64,000 nucleotides of DNA from Astragalus membranaceus (Eukaryota; Streptophyta; Magnoliopsida; Fabales; Fabaceae), in NCBI GenBank assembly GCA_039519185.1, contig CM076846.1:75496818-75560817 (forward strand). The letters are read 5' to 3'. The notes beneath the pieces are model-generated. The model did no database searches. It was not told where the DNA came from and saw only the letters and a program-made list of their open reading frames with translations. Shown in pieces: positions 12,719 through 23,105 of the stretch. The stretch's first letter is position 1, and the number at the start of each line of letters is the position of its first letter. The position numbers and the translations under genes were made by a program.

Positions 12719-13700
12719 TATCTTCTCATACTTCTTAACATTGTTTTTCTTATAGATCGGGCAATTCTTGCACACTTGCAAACACGTTAAAGTATAATTG
12801 TTTTCTTATGATATTTGTTATCTTCAATATCAATCGTTCATTGTTTATGGAACCTCAACAATCTCCCTTTTTTCGATGATGACAAATTCTCATGTGATGA
12901 TCAATTTTGTTAATAAATGTGTTGATAATAACATATAGTAGGGATAAACCCCATTGAGTTAACCAATATCAATGATATATGATGCCTACAAAATTCACAT
13001 TTACAATAGATCCCCCCAATCATATTCTTTCAACTTCCTATAGGTGCTTCTATTTTATTGGAAGTTTTCATCCAACCCTGCACGATACCCACGTGTTTTA
13101 CTTTCTATTTCTGTTGTCTTCTTTATTTTGGTCATTTCACACCTATGATATTAGAAGCATACTTAAATTGGTGTTTGTATTTTTATCTTTCTTTAATATT
13201 AGAATACAACGTTGCTGCATTGACTTCCACAGGAACTTCAGCCACATTTACAATAGAACCTCCATCATCTTCTTCCAACAAGAACTTCAGTCACATTTAC
13301 AATAGATCCTACATCATCTTGTTTTAACTTTGTATAAATGCTCCTTTCTTATCATGGGTTTCATCCAACCATGCATGATACCCACATGCTCCTTTCAACC
13401 ATGATCTTTACGCATGTATCTTCTCATACTTCTTAACGTTGTTTTTTTTATAGATCGAGCAATTCCTGCACACTTGCAAACACGTTAAAGTATACTTGTT
13501 TTCTTATGATATTTGTTATCTTCAATATCAATCTAGGTTCATTGTTTATGGATCCTTTTGGTTCCAACAATCTCCCTCTTTTCGATGATGACAAATACTC
13601 ATGTGTTGAACAATTTTTTTGTTTATAAATGTTTTGATAATAACATATAGTAGGGATAAACCCCATTGAGTTAACCAATATCATTGATATATGATGCCTA
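12719..13700 (+). repeat. direct repeat, about 270-285 bp, two copies
   Basis: The block at 12719-12988 recurs at 13416-13700 (shared phrases include TTCTCATACTTCTTAAC, GCACACTTGCAAACACG and TAGGGATAAACCCC). Between them, pieces around CACATTTACAATAGA (near 12997, 13243 and 13288) and GATACCCAC (near 13085 and 13378) also recur, so a larger unit was duplicated. Phrases such as CAACAATCTCCCT are reminiscent of copia flanks, but no domain is seen. Confidence 0.75.
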
Positions 13701-14610
13701 TAAATGATTTTTAAATCACTACAATGTGTTGTTCTTAAAGCTTGATCTCAATGCTGGATGTTTAATGCCATTAACTGACTATTTTTTGAGATTGACATTG
13801 ATAAGTTATTTTGTATCAAAACACTTTTTTTAAACATTTATCAGAGAGTAAGAAATCATATATCATCGAAGAAAGACCACCCAATATAATAGTGTCTCTC
13901 CTGATGCCACAATTCAGCATTGATATTCTTCTCTGTTTTTGTCCTTTAAAATTTTCATGGCATTATTCTTCTCCCCCTTTTGTCATCTGACAAAATGTAA
14001 AAAACATAAAAGGGGATGATGCCTAAAATACAGTTTAAATACCTATTGAAAGAAAGCTGAATCAGGTTTTTAAAAGACTGCAATGCCATTCGATAGTGAG
14101 CCATTTTAGATTTGTGACAAATTTTTTGAAAACATTTTAGATGCTAATGCATCCGTTTTAAAATAAAACATACACATTTGAAAAATCAAGACCAAGCCAA
14201 CAAAATATATGCACCTACAAGAAGACCGATCAAAGCATCAGAAGCAAGAAGTCAAGAAGAAGTTCATCATCAAGTCTATTGAAGACGGTGCATGAAGTCA
14301 AGGAGTGACTTCGCTGAAGAAACCATGAGCATCTAGTCCTAGAAGACATCTTCTGAAGATATCTCAGAAGCGTCTCCTCTATAAGAAGCATCAAGTTAAG
14401 CCTCGTTGAAGATGAGGAGAAAACATCTGCGCAACGCATCGATCAAAAGAAGTAACATGTAAAAGGAGTTTGATGATCGAAGCATCTAAAGGTCAATTTG
14501 GCTTCTGATCATCACGATGAGTTAAAGAGAAGCTGTCATTAGGCATCTAATATATATGATGACTCAACATTCTCTAAGAAGCCCAACTAGTAGATATGTC
14601 AACCTCTAGT

Positions 14611-14647
<37 letters not shown>

Positions 14648-15109
14648 GCACAAGCACACAAGTACAATACAACCTGTATATTACGTTATCCAATCCAATA
14701 GCAATTGTACAACGGTCTAATTGCAAACTGTAATAATCTCTTCTCTATTTAAAGGAGTTCCTTTGAATGAAAGAGCTTGTTGGCTTGTTGGCAAAACGAC
14801 CATGGTCTTCTTGTTGGCAAAAGACCAAGTAAGGTTGATAGAAATGACTAACTTTATTCATTGAATATCAAATGAATTTAATCACCATGAGATTGTTCAC
14901 ACTGAACATCCACAGAAAATAAAGAAGAAAAAAAGGCATGTTCAAAGAAAAGAAATATATTGAAAAATCTTTGAACATTTAGGATTTAAATTGTAATATT
15001 CTCTTAACGAGAGTTAAAATCCTTGAAGAGTTTGTTTCATTCAGATACAAATTCATTTGTTGTAATCAGTAGTGGCATTCCCTTGTGGAAAATAGTTTGG
15101 AGAGACAGG
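13701..15109. other. repeat-derived DNA without genes
   Basis: An AT-rich stretch with a GAAG-rich tract (14220-14420), a CT/CA microsatellite (about 14612-14650) and a possible promoter (CTCTATTTAAAGG near 14741). It may be part of a copia LTR, but no termini could be fixed. It is the left flank of the Ogre-like insertion. Confidence 0.4.
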
Positions 15110-18039
15110 TGTCATACCCTAATTTTGTCCGCCCAAGTCAAAACTTTTTTTTCAAACAAAAATGGAAACAATAAGGGTAATTCATAATTTGTGTAGGTTA
15201 AGGGACTTTCGCATTTATGTGTATTTGTCCCCTATCTCGCATTTTTATTTGAATTACGCGCACGCGCCAGTCGTAACTGCATGAGCTTCCCTTTTTCCCT
15301 TGCCATTTGGCATGCATTTTAATCTTCAAAAAGGCCATTTATTGATCGTTATTAATTTTTGGCACCCAAAAAAAGAAAAAACATTTTTATTAATTTTTGA
15401 GAATTTTAGGGAATAAAATAGTGCATGTTTCAATATCTGTGGGCATTCAAATGAGACCAAGTTAATTCTTTTTGAACTAAACCAAGTCAAGGATGAAAAA
15501 TACAATTTATTCTATCAAGGCTAATTTTCGTATAATTTTTTGGAAGAAAATCCTAGTTCAAACTAATTAAAAGGCTTTTTTTCCCATTTTTATTGCACAA
15601 GAAAGCTGAAAAAGGACCATTAAATATTCTCCGATTATTAAATGACAACTTTTATTGTCATGAATAATTAGAGGAATATTTTTATGGTGCCCAAAAATAT
15701 GTGACACATTTTCAATAGGTGCACTATCATTTGCATGCCCAAAAATTCAAAATTCAAATAGAAAGTACAAAGTGTCCTCAATAAGACAAAAGACCAAAAA
15801 GGAGAAGCAATTTTCCCTCCCCATTTTTTCATAGTCGAATTCCCTCTCTCTCTCTCCACAATTTCTTCCACACTCTTCTATTGTACAATTATTCCTTAAG
15901 AATATTCTTGTACTATCCTTAATCCTACCCATTTCATACACATCCCTAATTCCCACACACTCTCATGTAGATTGATACCCCTTTTTGTAAATGACACCAT
16001 CCTCTCACACTCACTCCTTCATAAGAAATTGCAAACTTACTTAAAATAGAACATCCCATTCCTATTCTACCCTTAACCCTAATTTCACCCAAGACCATAT
16101 ATAAGCCTACTCTCCCAAAATACAAGAGAAGTTCATTTTTTGCACAAAAACCTCCTCCTCTCCTCTCCTTGGTCGAATCCACCATCCTCTCCCTCACCTC
16201 ATCTTTTTCAATTTCTTCACTCAATCATCCATTAAAACACCTTTCCTACACTAAATCTTTCATCCTTCTTGCATTCCTCTCAAAAATTCACCTTCAAATT
16301 CAAGGATCAAGTTCAAAGTTGAAGATTGAAGAGTAGATTAAAGGGGTTTTGCATTCATTCATCTCATTTCCTTCCTTATTCTAGCTTGGAGTTGAGGTAT
16401 ACTTTAAAACCTAGCATCATCTTCCAATTTTAGCATCAAATCATCACTTCATTTTGGCATCCCAATGCATTTTAATGTCATAATGTTAGCATAGTTGTTG
16501 TTGTTGAGTGAGAGATGTATTTCAAGTATCTTGACAAACACTATGGGAGGTTTGGGTGCTTGGAATGCTTCTCTCCTTTAGAATAAATTGTATGTTGTTG
16601 TTATTTCACTCATTTCTTGTTGTTTTCATGAATAAAATGATGATTTGAAGCTCACTTCATTTCGCATATTAGGGGAAAATTTGGATTTGTATGATTGTTA
16701 TGCATTTCTTTCCTTGATCATGTGAATCCTTGCCAAAAGTTTAATCTATGTTGTTCTCTTGCATTATCTAAACAAGAATCAATCCAATTGCGAAAACACT
16801 TCAAAATCAAACTTTGTTAATTAGTAGTCTTGCGAAGCCTTTGCTTGCATGGTTATTAACAATGAGGTACTAGTTGCGATCACTTGGAGCCTTTGCTCAC
16901 TTAATCATCATGAATGCCTAATTTTCCTAAAGATTTTCATTAAATCAGAAACTTTATTAGTAGTCTTGCGAAGCCTTTGCTTGCATGATTATTAACAATG
17001 GAGTGATAATGGTGGTCACTTGGAGCCTTTGCTCAATTGATCATCATGAAAGCTCAATTTTCACAATTAAACAAGATCAAAAAAAACAAAAACCTTTTTC
17101 TAGACAACCCAGAACTACGTAGCTTTGAATTCTCCATCGCAACGGGAGATACGTAGGAGCGGATACTCTCCGTCAAGCACAACAAACCCAAAACATTTTT
17201 CCTTTCAAAAACCAAACACTTTTCCAAAATAAAACATTTTTCAAAAACAAGAACTACGTTGCTTTGAATTCTCCATCGCACCGGGAGATACGTAGGAGCG
17301 GATACTCTCCGTCAAGCACAACAAACCCAAAACATTTTTCCTTTCAAAAACCAAACACGTTCCAAAATAAAACATTTTTCAAAAACAAGAACTACGTTGC
17401 TTTGAATTCTCCATCGCACCGGGAGATACGTAGGAGCGGATACTCTCCGTCAAGCACAACAAACCCAAAACATTTTTCCTTTCAAAAACCAAACACTTTT
17501 CCAAAATAAAACATTTTTCAAAAACAAGAACTACGTTGCTTTGAATTCTCCATCGCACCGGGAGATACGTAGGAGCGGATACTCTCCGTCAAGCACAAAT
17601 AACCCAAAACATTTTTCCTTTCAAAAACCAAACACTTTTCCAAAATAAAACATTTTTCAAAAACATGAACTACGTTGCTTTGAATTATCCATCGCACCGG
17701 GAGATACGTAGGAGCGGATACTCTCCGTCAAGCGCGAAAACTAAAGATTTTTCATTAAGTCATTCATCAACAAAAGAGGTAAAAACAAAGCATTTTTTCG
17801 AATCAACTTTGGAAATCACATATTTAATTAAGGTAACCCTTCTTTGAAGGGACGTTATGGGGTGCTAACACCTTCCCCATACGTAATTACACCCCCGAAC
17901 CCAAATCTAATGGTTCCAAAGACCATTGCTTTCCAAAAAAGGTTTTTCTGATGTTTTACCTTTAAAATATATTGGTGGCGACTCTAAAACCCCGTTGTGC
18001 GAAGAAAAATCCCTCCAAGGATTTTTTCGGGGTGCGACA
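15110..18039 (+). mobile_element. Ogre-like 5' LTR (2930 bp)
   Basis: It aligns along its length with 31615-35110. It keeps a TATA box (CATATATAAGCC, about 16096-16107) that the 3' LTR has lost. It lacks roughly 960 bp that the 3' LTR has (33218-34176), with the join in ATTATCTAAACAAG near 16771. It carries five copies of a 140-bp tandem unit against three in the 3' LTR. Confidence 0.85.
17112..17735 (+). repeat. 140-bp tandem repeat, five copies
   Basis: Units start at about 17112, 17252, 17391, 17530 and 17668 with AACTACGT(A/T)GCTTTGAAT, then GGGAGATACGTAGGAGCG and an A-rich half (CAAAACATTTTTCC). The last unit runs into unique LTR sequence after AAGCGCGAAAAC. The 3' LTR has three units (34462-34806). 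Confidence 0.95.
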
Positions 18040-18041
18040 GT

Positions 18042-18059
18042 TGGCGAATTCACTGGGGA
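18042..18059 (+). promoter_or_regulatory. Ogre-type primer binding site
   Basis: TGGCGAATTCACTGGGGA sits two bases after the LTR end. Legume Ogre elements have TGGCGACTCYRCTGGGGA here. The centre differs (GAATTCACT), so pairing with the usual tRNA would be weakened. Confidence 0.7.
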
Positions 18060-18789
18060 TTCTTTTTCTTAAGTGGGTCAAGCCGATTAATTGAATGTTT
18101 GATTTGCTTTACTGATTTAACATGCTTTGTTTTACCTCCCTTCTTCCTACTTTTGTTCTATTTTCCATGCCATTTGTTTTCTAGATTTTAGAACATTCCT
18201 TCTTCTTCTCCTTTCTCTCATGTCTACTTGATTGCATCTTGGCAATTCCATCGCATTCTCACATTATCACGTTGCATTCATGTGTATTTGTCCTTTCTTC
18301 TTCTATGCTCGCTTCTTGCTTAAAGTGGTAGATAGTCTCTCCTCTTATCCTCTTTGCTTATATGCTTCTTTCTTTCATGCATTCCCCCAATCTTATCGTG
18401 TTCCCTCTTCTTTGCTCCCTTTCTTTGAGGTAAGTTCATGCATATTCCCCAATTCTATTATGTCCCCTCTTCTCCGCTCCTTTTCTTTGAGGTAAGCAAT
18501 GCGTGTAATTATTGTTGACTTCTTAGGATGGTTTGTATATTGAAATGATGTATGCATGTTGAACCCTTGGGGAGACGACCTTTTTGTCTGGACTGTTCAT
18601 GATTTTTCTTGCAGGTGGGGAAGGGTAGTTATTTCTAGGTGTTGTGCCCTCAACACACACTTCACACCCTATACTTGTGAGCATTGAGTGGGGCCTAAAA
18701 CCCACGGTCTGAACAAAAACCTAGGAGAGTGGGAACGATTAGTGACTGCCATTCATAGACCTTTGTCTGTATGGCTCTCATGAAAGTTT
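18060..18789 (+). other. Ogre-like 5' untranslated region, left part
   Basis: A T/C-rich leader after the primer site. It contains two near copies of a phrase with CGTGTTCCCTCTTC / TATGTCCCCTCTTC followed by TTTCTTTGAGGTAAG (18398-18495). There is no coding sequence. It is interrupted by the copia element at AGTTT (18785-18789) and resumes after 24521. Confidence 0.6.
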
Positions 18790-20257
18790 TGTAGATATCT
18801 TGTGTTGCAGGCTAAGTTTTGATGATGAAGTGGTTAAGAGGTTTTGATGATGAAAAAGACAAAAGCTAAAGTTGATAATAGGAAAAAGGCAAAGTCAAAG
18901 TTGATGAGAAAGACCAAAGCTAAAGTTGATGAAAGTGACAAAATATCCAAAGTCACAATCCAAGACAAACAAGCTGGAGATTCAAGTTTAAGGGTAGTCC
19001 TTAAATATAAGGGTAGTCCTTAGGGTTTGGGTGTGTCTTAGGAAAAAGTGTAAGCTCTTTCAAAGGTCAGCTCGTATCTCAAAGTCTCACACACTAACAA
19101 GTTGTTTCAAAGATGCATGGATACTTACGTAAACATACCTATCATCTTTAAAACATAAAAATCGATTTTATCTTGCATATACATTCATCAAAATTGATTT
19201 TCAGGCCAATCAGAAAAGGAAGAATCGATTTTCACTTTATGTATTTCCAGTGCACAAATCGATTCCTGAGCCAAATCTTTTTAAAGGAAGAATCGATTCC
19301 CACTCTTTTGCACTTAACTGAGAATCGATTCCTACATGTCTCAGGCAAGCTGAGAATCGATTCATACAAGTTTTAACTTAGTAAAGAATCGATTCCTAGC
19401 CCTCCGTGGTTCTCAAGAATCGATTGTCCCTATTTTCAAACAAGTCAAAATCGATTCCTCACTTAAATGAATCGATTTCTAGATCAAATGCTTTCAACAA
19501 AGAATCGATTCCTACACTATTTTCAATGTAAACATGATTTTCTCATAGCCTATAAATAGGCATTGCATTACGTTCATTTTCACACAACCCATTTCACGAA
19601 TCAGAAAACTTTTGAGAAAAACTCTTCACGTTTTTACTTTTGCTCGTCACGCACCGTTGGTCCGTCTGAGCTGATCTGTTGCTAAGAGTTAGTTGGGGTT
19701 GCATTCTTCAAGTTGTAATATTTTCCTTCATTAGAGGTATTTCTGTCTTTACAATTGTTTATTATTTAATTGTTTGTGATTTGTACTAGGGAGTGGGGTA
19801 TCTCTCTAGGGTAGCTGTTTGTACTAGGAAGTGGGGTATCTTTCTGGGGCAGCTGATTGTAACAGGGGTGGGGTATCTCTTGATATTTTAATATTATATT
19901 TGAGGGCTCTCCATAGGTGGGGTATCGTAGGAAGAGAGTGCCTGAGTCTGTAAAGGTTTTCCAAGGCACCTGCAAGCCTTGTTGTTTTGGTTAGTGGAAA
20001 ATCTCACAAGGGTGTGAGGACTGGACGTAGGTCACTAGGAGGTGACCGAACCAGGATAAATCTCTGCGTGCTTTACTGCTTTCCTGCTTTACTGTTATAC
20101 CGCTTTACTGCTTTATATTGTAATTCCTTCGCTTCCACTTAACCTGCGCGAAAATTGATCTAAGTCATTGAAAAGGGGAAAAATGTTTTTGAAAGATATG
20201 AAAAGTTTTTAAATCTCAATTCACCCCCCCTCTTGAGACTGAAGCCACTTGGTAACA
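18790..20257 (+). mobile_element. SIRE-like 5' LTR (1468 bp)
   Basis: It is near-identical to 23106-24516 except for about 60 bp of extra sequence near 20085-20150 (repeats of CTTTACTG). TATA box TATAAATA at 19551-19558. Upstream of it lies a dense array of AATCGATT octamers. The end ...CACTTGGTAACA is followed by the primer site. Confidence 0.95.
19158..19510 (+). promoter_or_regulatory. array of AATCGATT palindromes upstream of the LTR TATA box
   Basis: Eleven perfect AATCGATT octamers and one variant (AATTGATT) occur in about 350 bp, roughly every 30 bp, with otherwise different spacers. The array lies directly upstream of the TATA box, where LTR enhancers sit. The same array (12 perfect copies) is at 23475-23830 in the 3' LTR. 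A regulatory role is inference. Confidence 0.75.
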
Positions 20258-20259
20258 AG

Positions 20260-20271
20260 TGGTATCAAAGC
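20260..20271 (+). promoter_or_regulatory. copia primer binding site (initiator Met tRNA type)
   Basis: TGGTATCAAAGC begins two bases after the LTR end and matches the usual plant TGGTATCAGAGC with one change (G to A). Confidence 0.9.
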
Positions 20272-20309
20272 TAGACTCTTGTATAAAGGGCCTAGCAGCT
20301 TCAAGAGAA

Positions 20310-21938
20310 ATGGCTTCAGGTTGGTCTACGCAAGAGGGTGCATCTCTTTTCCGTCCTCCGGGATTCAACGGAGAAGACTATGCAAATTGGAAAGAAAGAA
20401 TGAGAATTTTTATTGAAGGGGTAGACTTAGATGTTTGGGATGCTGTGGAAAAAGGACCTTTCGTCCCCACACACATAGTAGATGGTATTCTTACAATAAA
20501 GAGTAGAAATGAATGGTCTGATGATGAGAAAAGAAAAGTGCAACTTAATTTACGTGCTAAAAATATTATTACTTCTGCTTTGAGTGCTGATGAATTTTTC
20601 CGAGTTTCAAACTGTAAAACTGCCCAAGAAATGTGGGATAATCTTCAAGTTACTCATGAGGGTACAAGTGAAGTGAAAAGGGCAAGAATAAATACTCTTA
20701 CCAGAGAGTACGAATTGTTTAGAATGAATACAGGTGAAACAATATCAGAGATGCAGAAAAGGTTCACTCACGTAGTGAACAAATTGGGTTCATTAGGAAA
20801 ATCATTTCCTCCCGAAGACTTGATCAACAAAGTGCTAAGATTCCTAAACAGAGAATGGCAACGAAAGGTGACTGCAATAACTGAGTCAAGAAACTTGACT
20901 ACCATGACTCTTGCCACCCTGTTTGGGAAACTACTAGAGCACGAGTTAGAGCTCACTCGCTTAGCAGAGCATGAAGGAAAAGACAAGAAGAACAAAAATT
21001 TAGCTCTCAAAGCTTCCAGTTCAAGCTCATCCGACGATGGTGATGATTCGGAAGATGAAGATGAAGACGAGGAGAAAATGGAACTAATGGTTAGTAAATT
21101 CAAAAAGTTCATGAGAAGGGAAAGATCTCTCAAAAATAATTGTCCAACCAAAAGAGGCTCAAGCAAAGAAAACTTCTCAAGTCCTCCAACTTGCTACGAA
21201 TGTGGTAAATCTGGACACCTGACGATGAAGTGCCCGAACTTAGAAAGAAAATGGTCAAAGTTCAAGAAAAAGGGGTCCAAAGGAAACAATGGTAGAAAAG
21301 CCTACATAGCTTGGGAAGACAATGACATGAACTCGTCAGATAATTCAGAAAATGAAAAAGGTCAAGTTGCTCTCATGGCTGACCACGACAGTGAAAACGA
21401 AACTGAGGTATATTCTAACTCTGAATCTTTACAAGATGCCTATGATGAATTATATGAAGCTTTTACTGAATTACACGATAAATCTTCAAAATTAGCTAAA
21501 GCTCTAAGCAAATCCAAGAAAGTTATCACTCATCTTGAAAATGATATTATTGCTTTAACTAAAGAAAAATTAGAACTTAGAAAAGAAAATGATGATCTTG
21601 TCCATTTCAAGGAAAATTATGCATGTGATAAGTGTATAGAACATGAAAAGAAAATCAATGAGCTTGAATGTACAATAGGCAAAATATCCAAATTACAACA
21701 TGTACATCCTAGGATTTCGAGAAATAATTTTGTGAAAAGCAATATGCATCATAGACCTAAGTTTTCCACTAGACCTTATATTAAATGTTATTATTGTGGT
21801 AAACCTGGACATACTGCTTCCGTTTGCAGAGCAAGAGGCAATCAAAATGCGAAAAAGGTATGGGTTCCTAAAGGGACCATGCCAAACACTAACCCACAAG
21901 GACCCAAAGAATTTTGGGTACCTAGAACCTTGTTTTAG
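20310..21938 (+). CDS. gag: copia gag protein (SIRE-like), intact ORF
   Basis: The capsid/nucleocapsid protein that packages element RNA in cytoplasmic particles; 542 codons from the ATG at 20310. The frame stays open upstream through the primer site without another ATG, so this ATG (context AGAGAAATGGC) is the likely start. Residues about 14-230 are the helical gag domain, starting with FNGEDYANWKERM. An acidic Ser/Asp/Glu run lies at about 239-257. A first CCHC knuckle (CYECGKSGHLTMKC) is at about 295-308 and a second (CYYCGKPGHTASVC) at about 493-506, with a coiled coil near 371-460 between them. A stop at 21936-21938 ends the frame, and protease is only a relic after it, so no Gag-Pol can be made. 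Two knuckles and the long acidic and coiled-coil insert fit SIRE/Maximus. The open frame beside a destroyed pol suggests recent mobility with a helper. Confidence 0.9.
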   Translation: MASGWSTQEGASLFRPPGFNGEDYANWKERMRIFIEGVDLDVWDAVEKGPFVPTHIVDGILTIKSRNEWSDDEKRKVQLNLRAKNIITSALSADEFFRVSNCKTAQEMWDNLQVTHEGTSEVKRARINTLTREYELFRMNTGETISEMQKRFTHVVNKLGSLGKSFPPEDLINKVLRFLNREWQRKVTAITESRNLTTMTLATLFGKLLEHELELTRLAEHEGKDKKNKNLALKASSSSSSDDGDDSEDEDEDEEKMELMVSKFKKFMRRERSLKNNCPTKRGSSKENFSSPPTCYECGKSGHLTMKCPNLERKWSKFKKKGSKGNNGRKAYIAWEDNDMNSSDNSENEKGQVALMADHDSENETEVYSNSESLQDAYDELYEAFTELHDKSSKLAKALSKSKKVITHLENDIIALTKEKLELRKENDDLVHFKENYACDKCIEHEKKINELECTIGKISKLQHVHPRISRNNFVKSNMHHRPKFSTRPYIKCYYCGKPGHTASVCRARGNQNAKKVWVPKGTMPNTNPQGPKEFWVPRTLF

Positions 21939-21969
21939 ATCATTGCAGGTATGCTTCAAGGTATGGGGG

Positions 21970-22110
21970 CATATTGATACCTTGACAGCAAAGACTCATA
22001 GCACATGACCGGAGACGCAATAAAGTTCTTAACACTCACCCCCGGAAAAAGCCGTCATGTGACTTGTGATAAATAGAGGAAGAATCACCAGTAAAGGCCA
22101 GATTGGTTAA
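21970..22110 (+). pseudogene. copia protease relic
   Basis: One frame reads YLDSKDS, stop, HMTGDAIKFLTLTP and then HVTC. The family pattern is YLDSGCSRHMTGD...F..L, where the Asp of DSG is catalytic. Here DSG has become DSK, and several stop codons follow within 50 codons. It is the start of pol, ending where the internal deletion begins. Aspartic protease activity is not possible. Confidence 0.8.
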
Positions 22111-22360
22111 ATTTTTATTCACCTCTATTTTAAAAATGTGCTTAAGAATAGTCTATTAAGTCAAATATGTGACTACTGAAATAGAACAATTCCTGAACCT
22201 CATTTCATGCATCCTTAAAGAACAATATTTATAAGGCATGATTAGAATAACAGGAATCAACAAAGTATTCTGGTTATCCCTCTAGGACTAAACATATAGA
22301 AATTATATATCACCTTCTTAGAGGTTATGGTTAGAAAGGCGATAGTGTGATTGAGTTAGT

Positions 22361-22435
22361 TGAATCATCAAAATCAGCTAGTTGATATTTTCACAAATCC
22401 ATTGCAAAAGAAAACCTGGTTCTTCACTTATTCAA
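22361..22435 (+). pseudogene. copia RNase H C-terminal relic
   Basis: One frame reads LNHQNQLVDIFTNPLQKKTW, a clear match to the ENQLADIFTKPL signature that ends copia RNase H. Nothing from integrase, RT or the rest of RNase H lies between it and the protease relic (about 250 bp), so almost the entire pol was deleted. Confidence 0.75.
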
Positions 22436-23105
22436 ATGAGTTTTCAATTAAATGTTTTTCAGAGTGATTTTTTAAAGAAATGTGAATTTAAGTGAAATTA
22501 TGACTTGTGAATTTCTGTAGTTAAAGCGCTACATCTTCTTGAAATCTATTTTACAATCACTGCTAGCACTGATATTTTTCGAAAAATTCATGCTCACAAT
22601 CGCTGTTCATCTAGAATAATCATTTTTTTTTAAAAAAAAACTCTACTTCCCACCTTCTAGCTGCCGTCACCAACTCTCAAAAACTAAGCAGCATGAAACG
22701 TGCGAAGGCTAAACAAACTGCCTCACAGATTTTTGAGACTCATAATTAGCCTTTACCTATGTTTGATAAAATATTCTCTTCATGGTCTCAAATATGGTTT
22801 TCTTCAAGTTTTGATGATCACTTACAAATCAGCAATGGTTCTTTTACCTTGTCAAATAGCCGTGACATTCGATTCGCAAACTTTATCATATATCGACCCT
22901 TTTGATCATGACAAAAAGGGGGAGAGAAATATAGGGTTGCATAAAGCATATAGAATGAGCATATAGATCTATCATTATGCATATAGTCAATAAAACAGGG
23001 GGAGCATCATGATAGGGGGAGTATCATATATATGCATTATCTGTTTGAACTAACCTCCCACCTTGAGATGAGTAAATGTTTTGTCATCATCAAAAAGGGG
23101 GAGAA
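22436..23105 (+). promoter_or_regulatory. copia 3' region with repeated polypurine tracts
   Basis: After the RNase H relic there is no coding sequence. G5 purine tracts recur at about 22913-22924 (AAAAAGGGGGAGAG), 22996-23004, 23014-23023 and finally 23092-23105 (AAAAAGGGGGAGAA), the last directly against the 3' LTR. The final one is the functional plus-strand primer by position. Confidence 0.8.

Noticed and set aside
17112..17735. CRISPR-like regularly spaced repeats
   Set aside because: The units are contiguous 140-bp tandem repeats within an LTR of a plant retrotransposon; there are no unique spacers and no cas genes.
20768..21166. 132-aa minus-strand ORF within gag
   Set aside because: Shadow of the gag reading frame; the Ser run is the reverse of the acidic codons.
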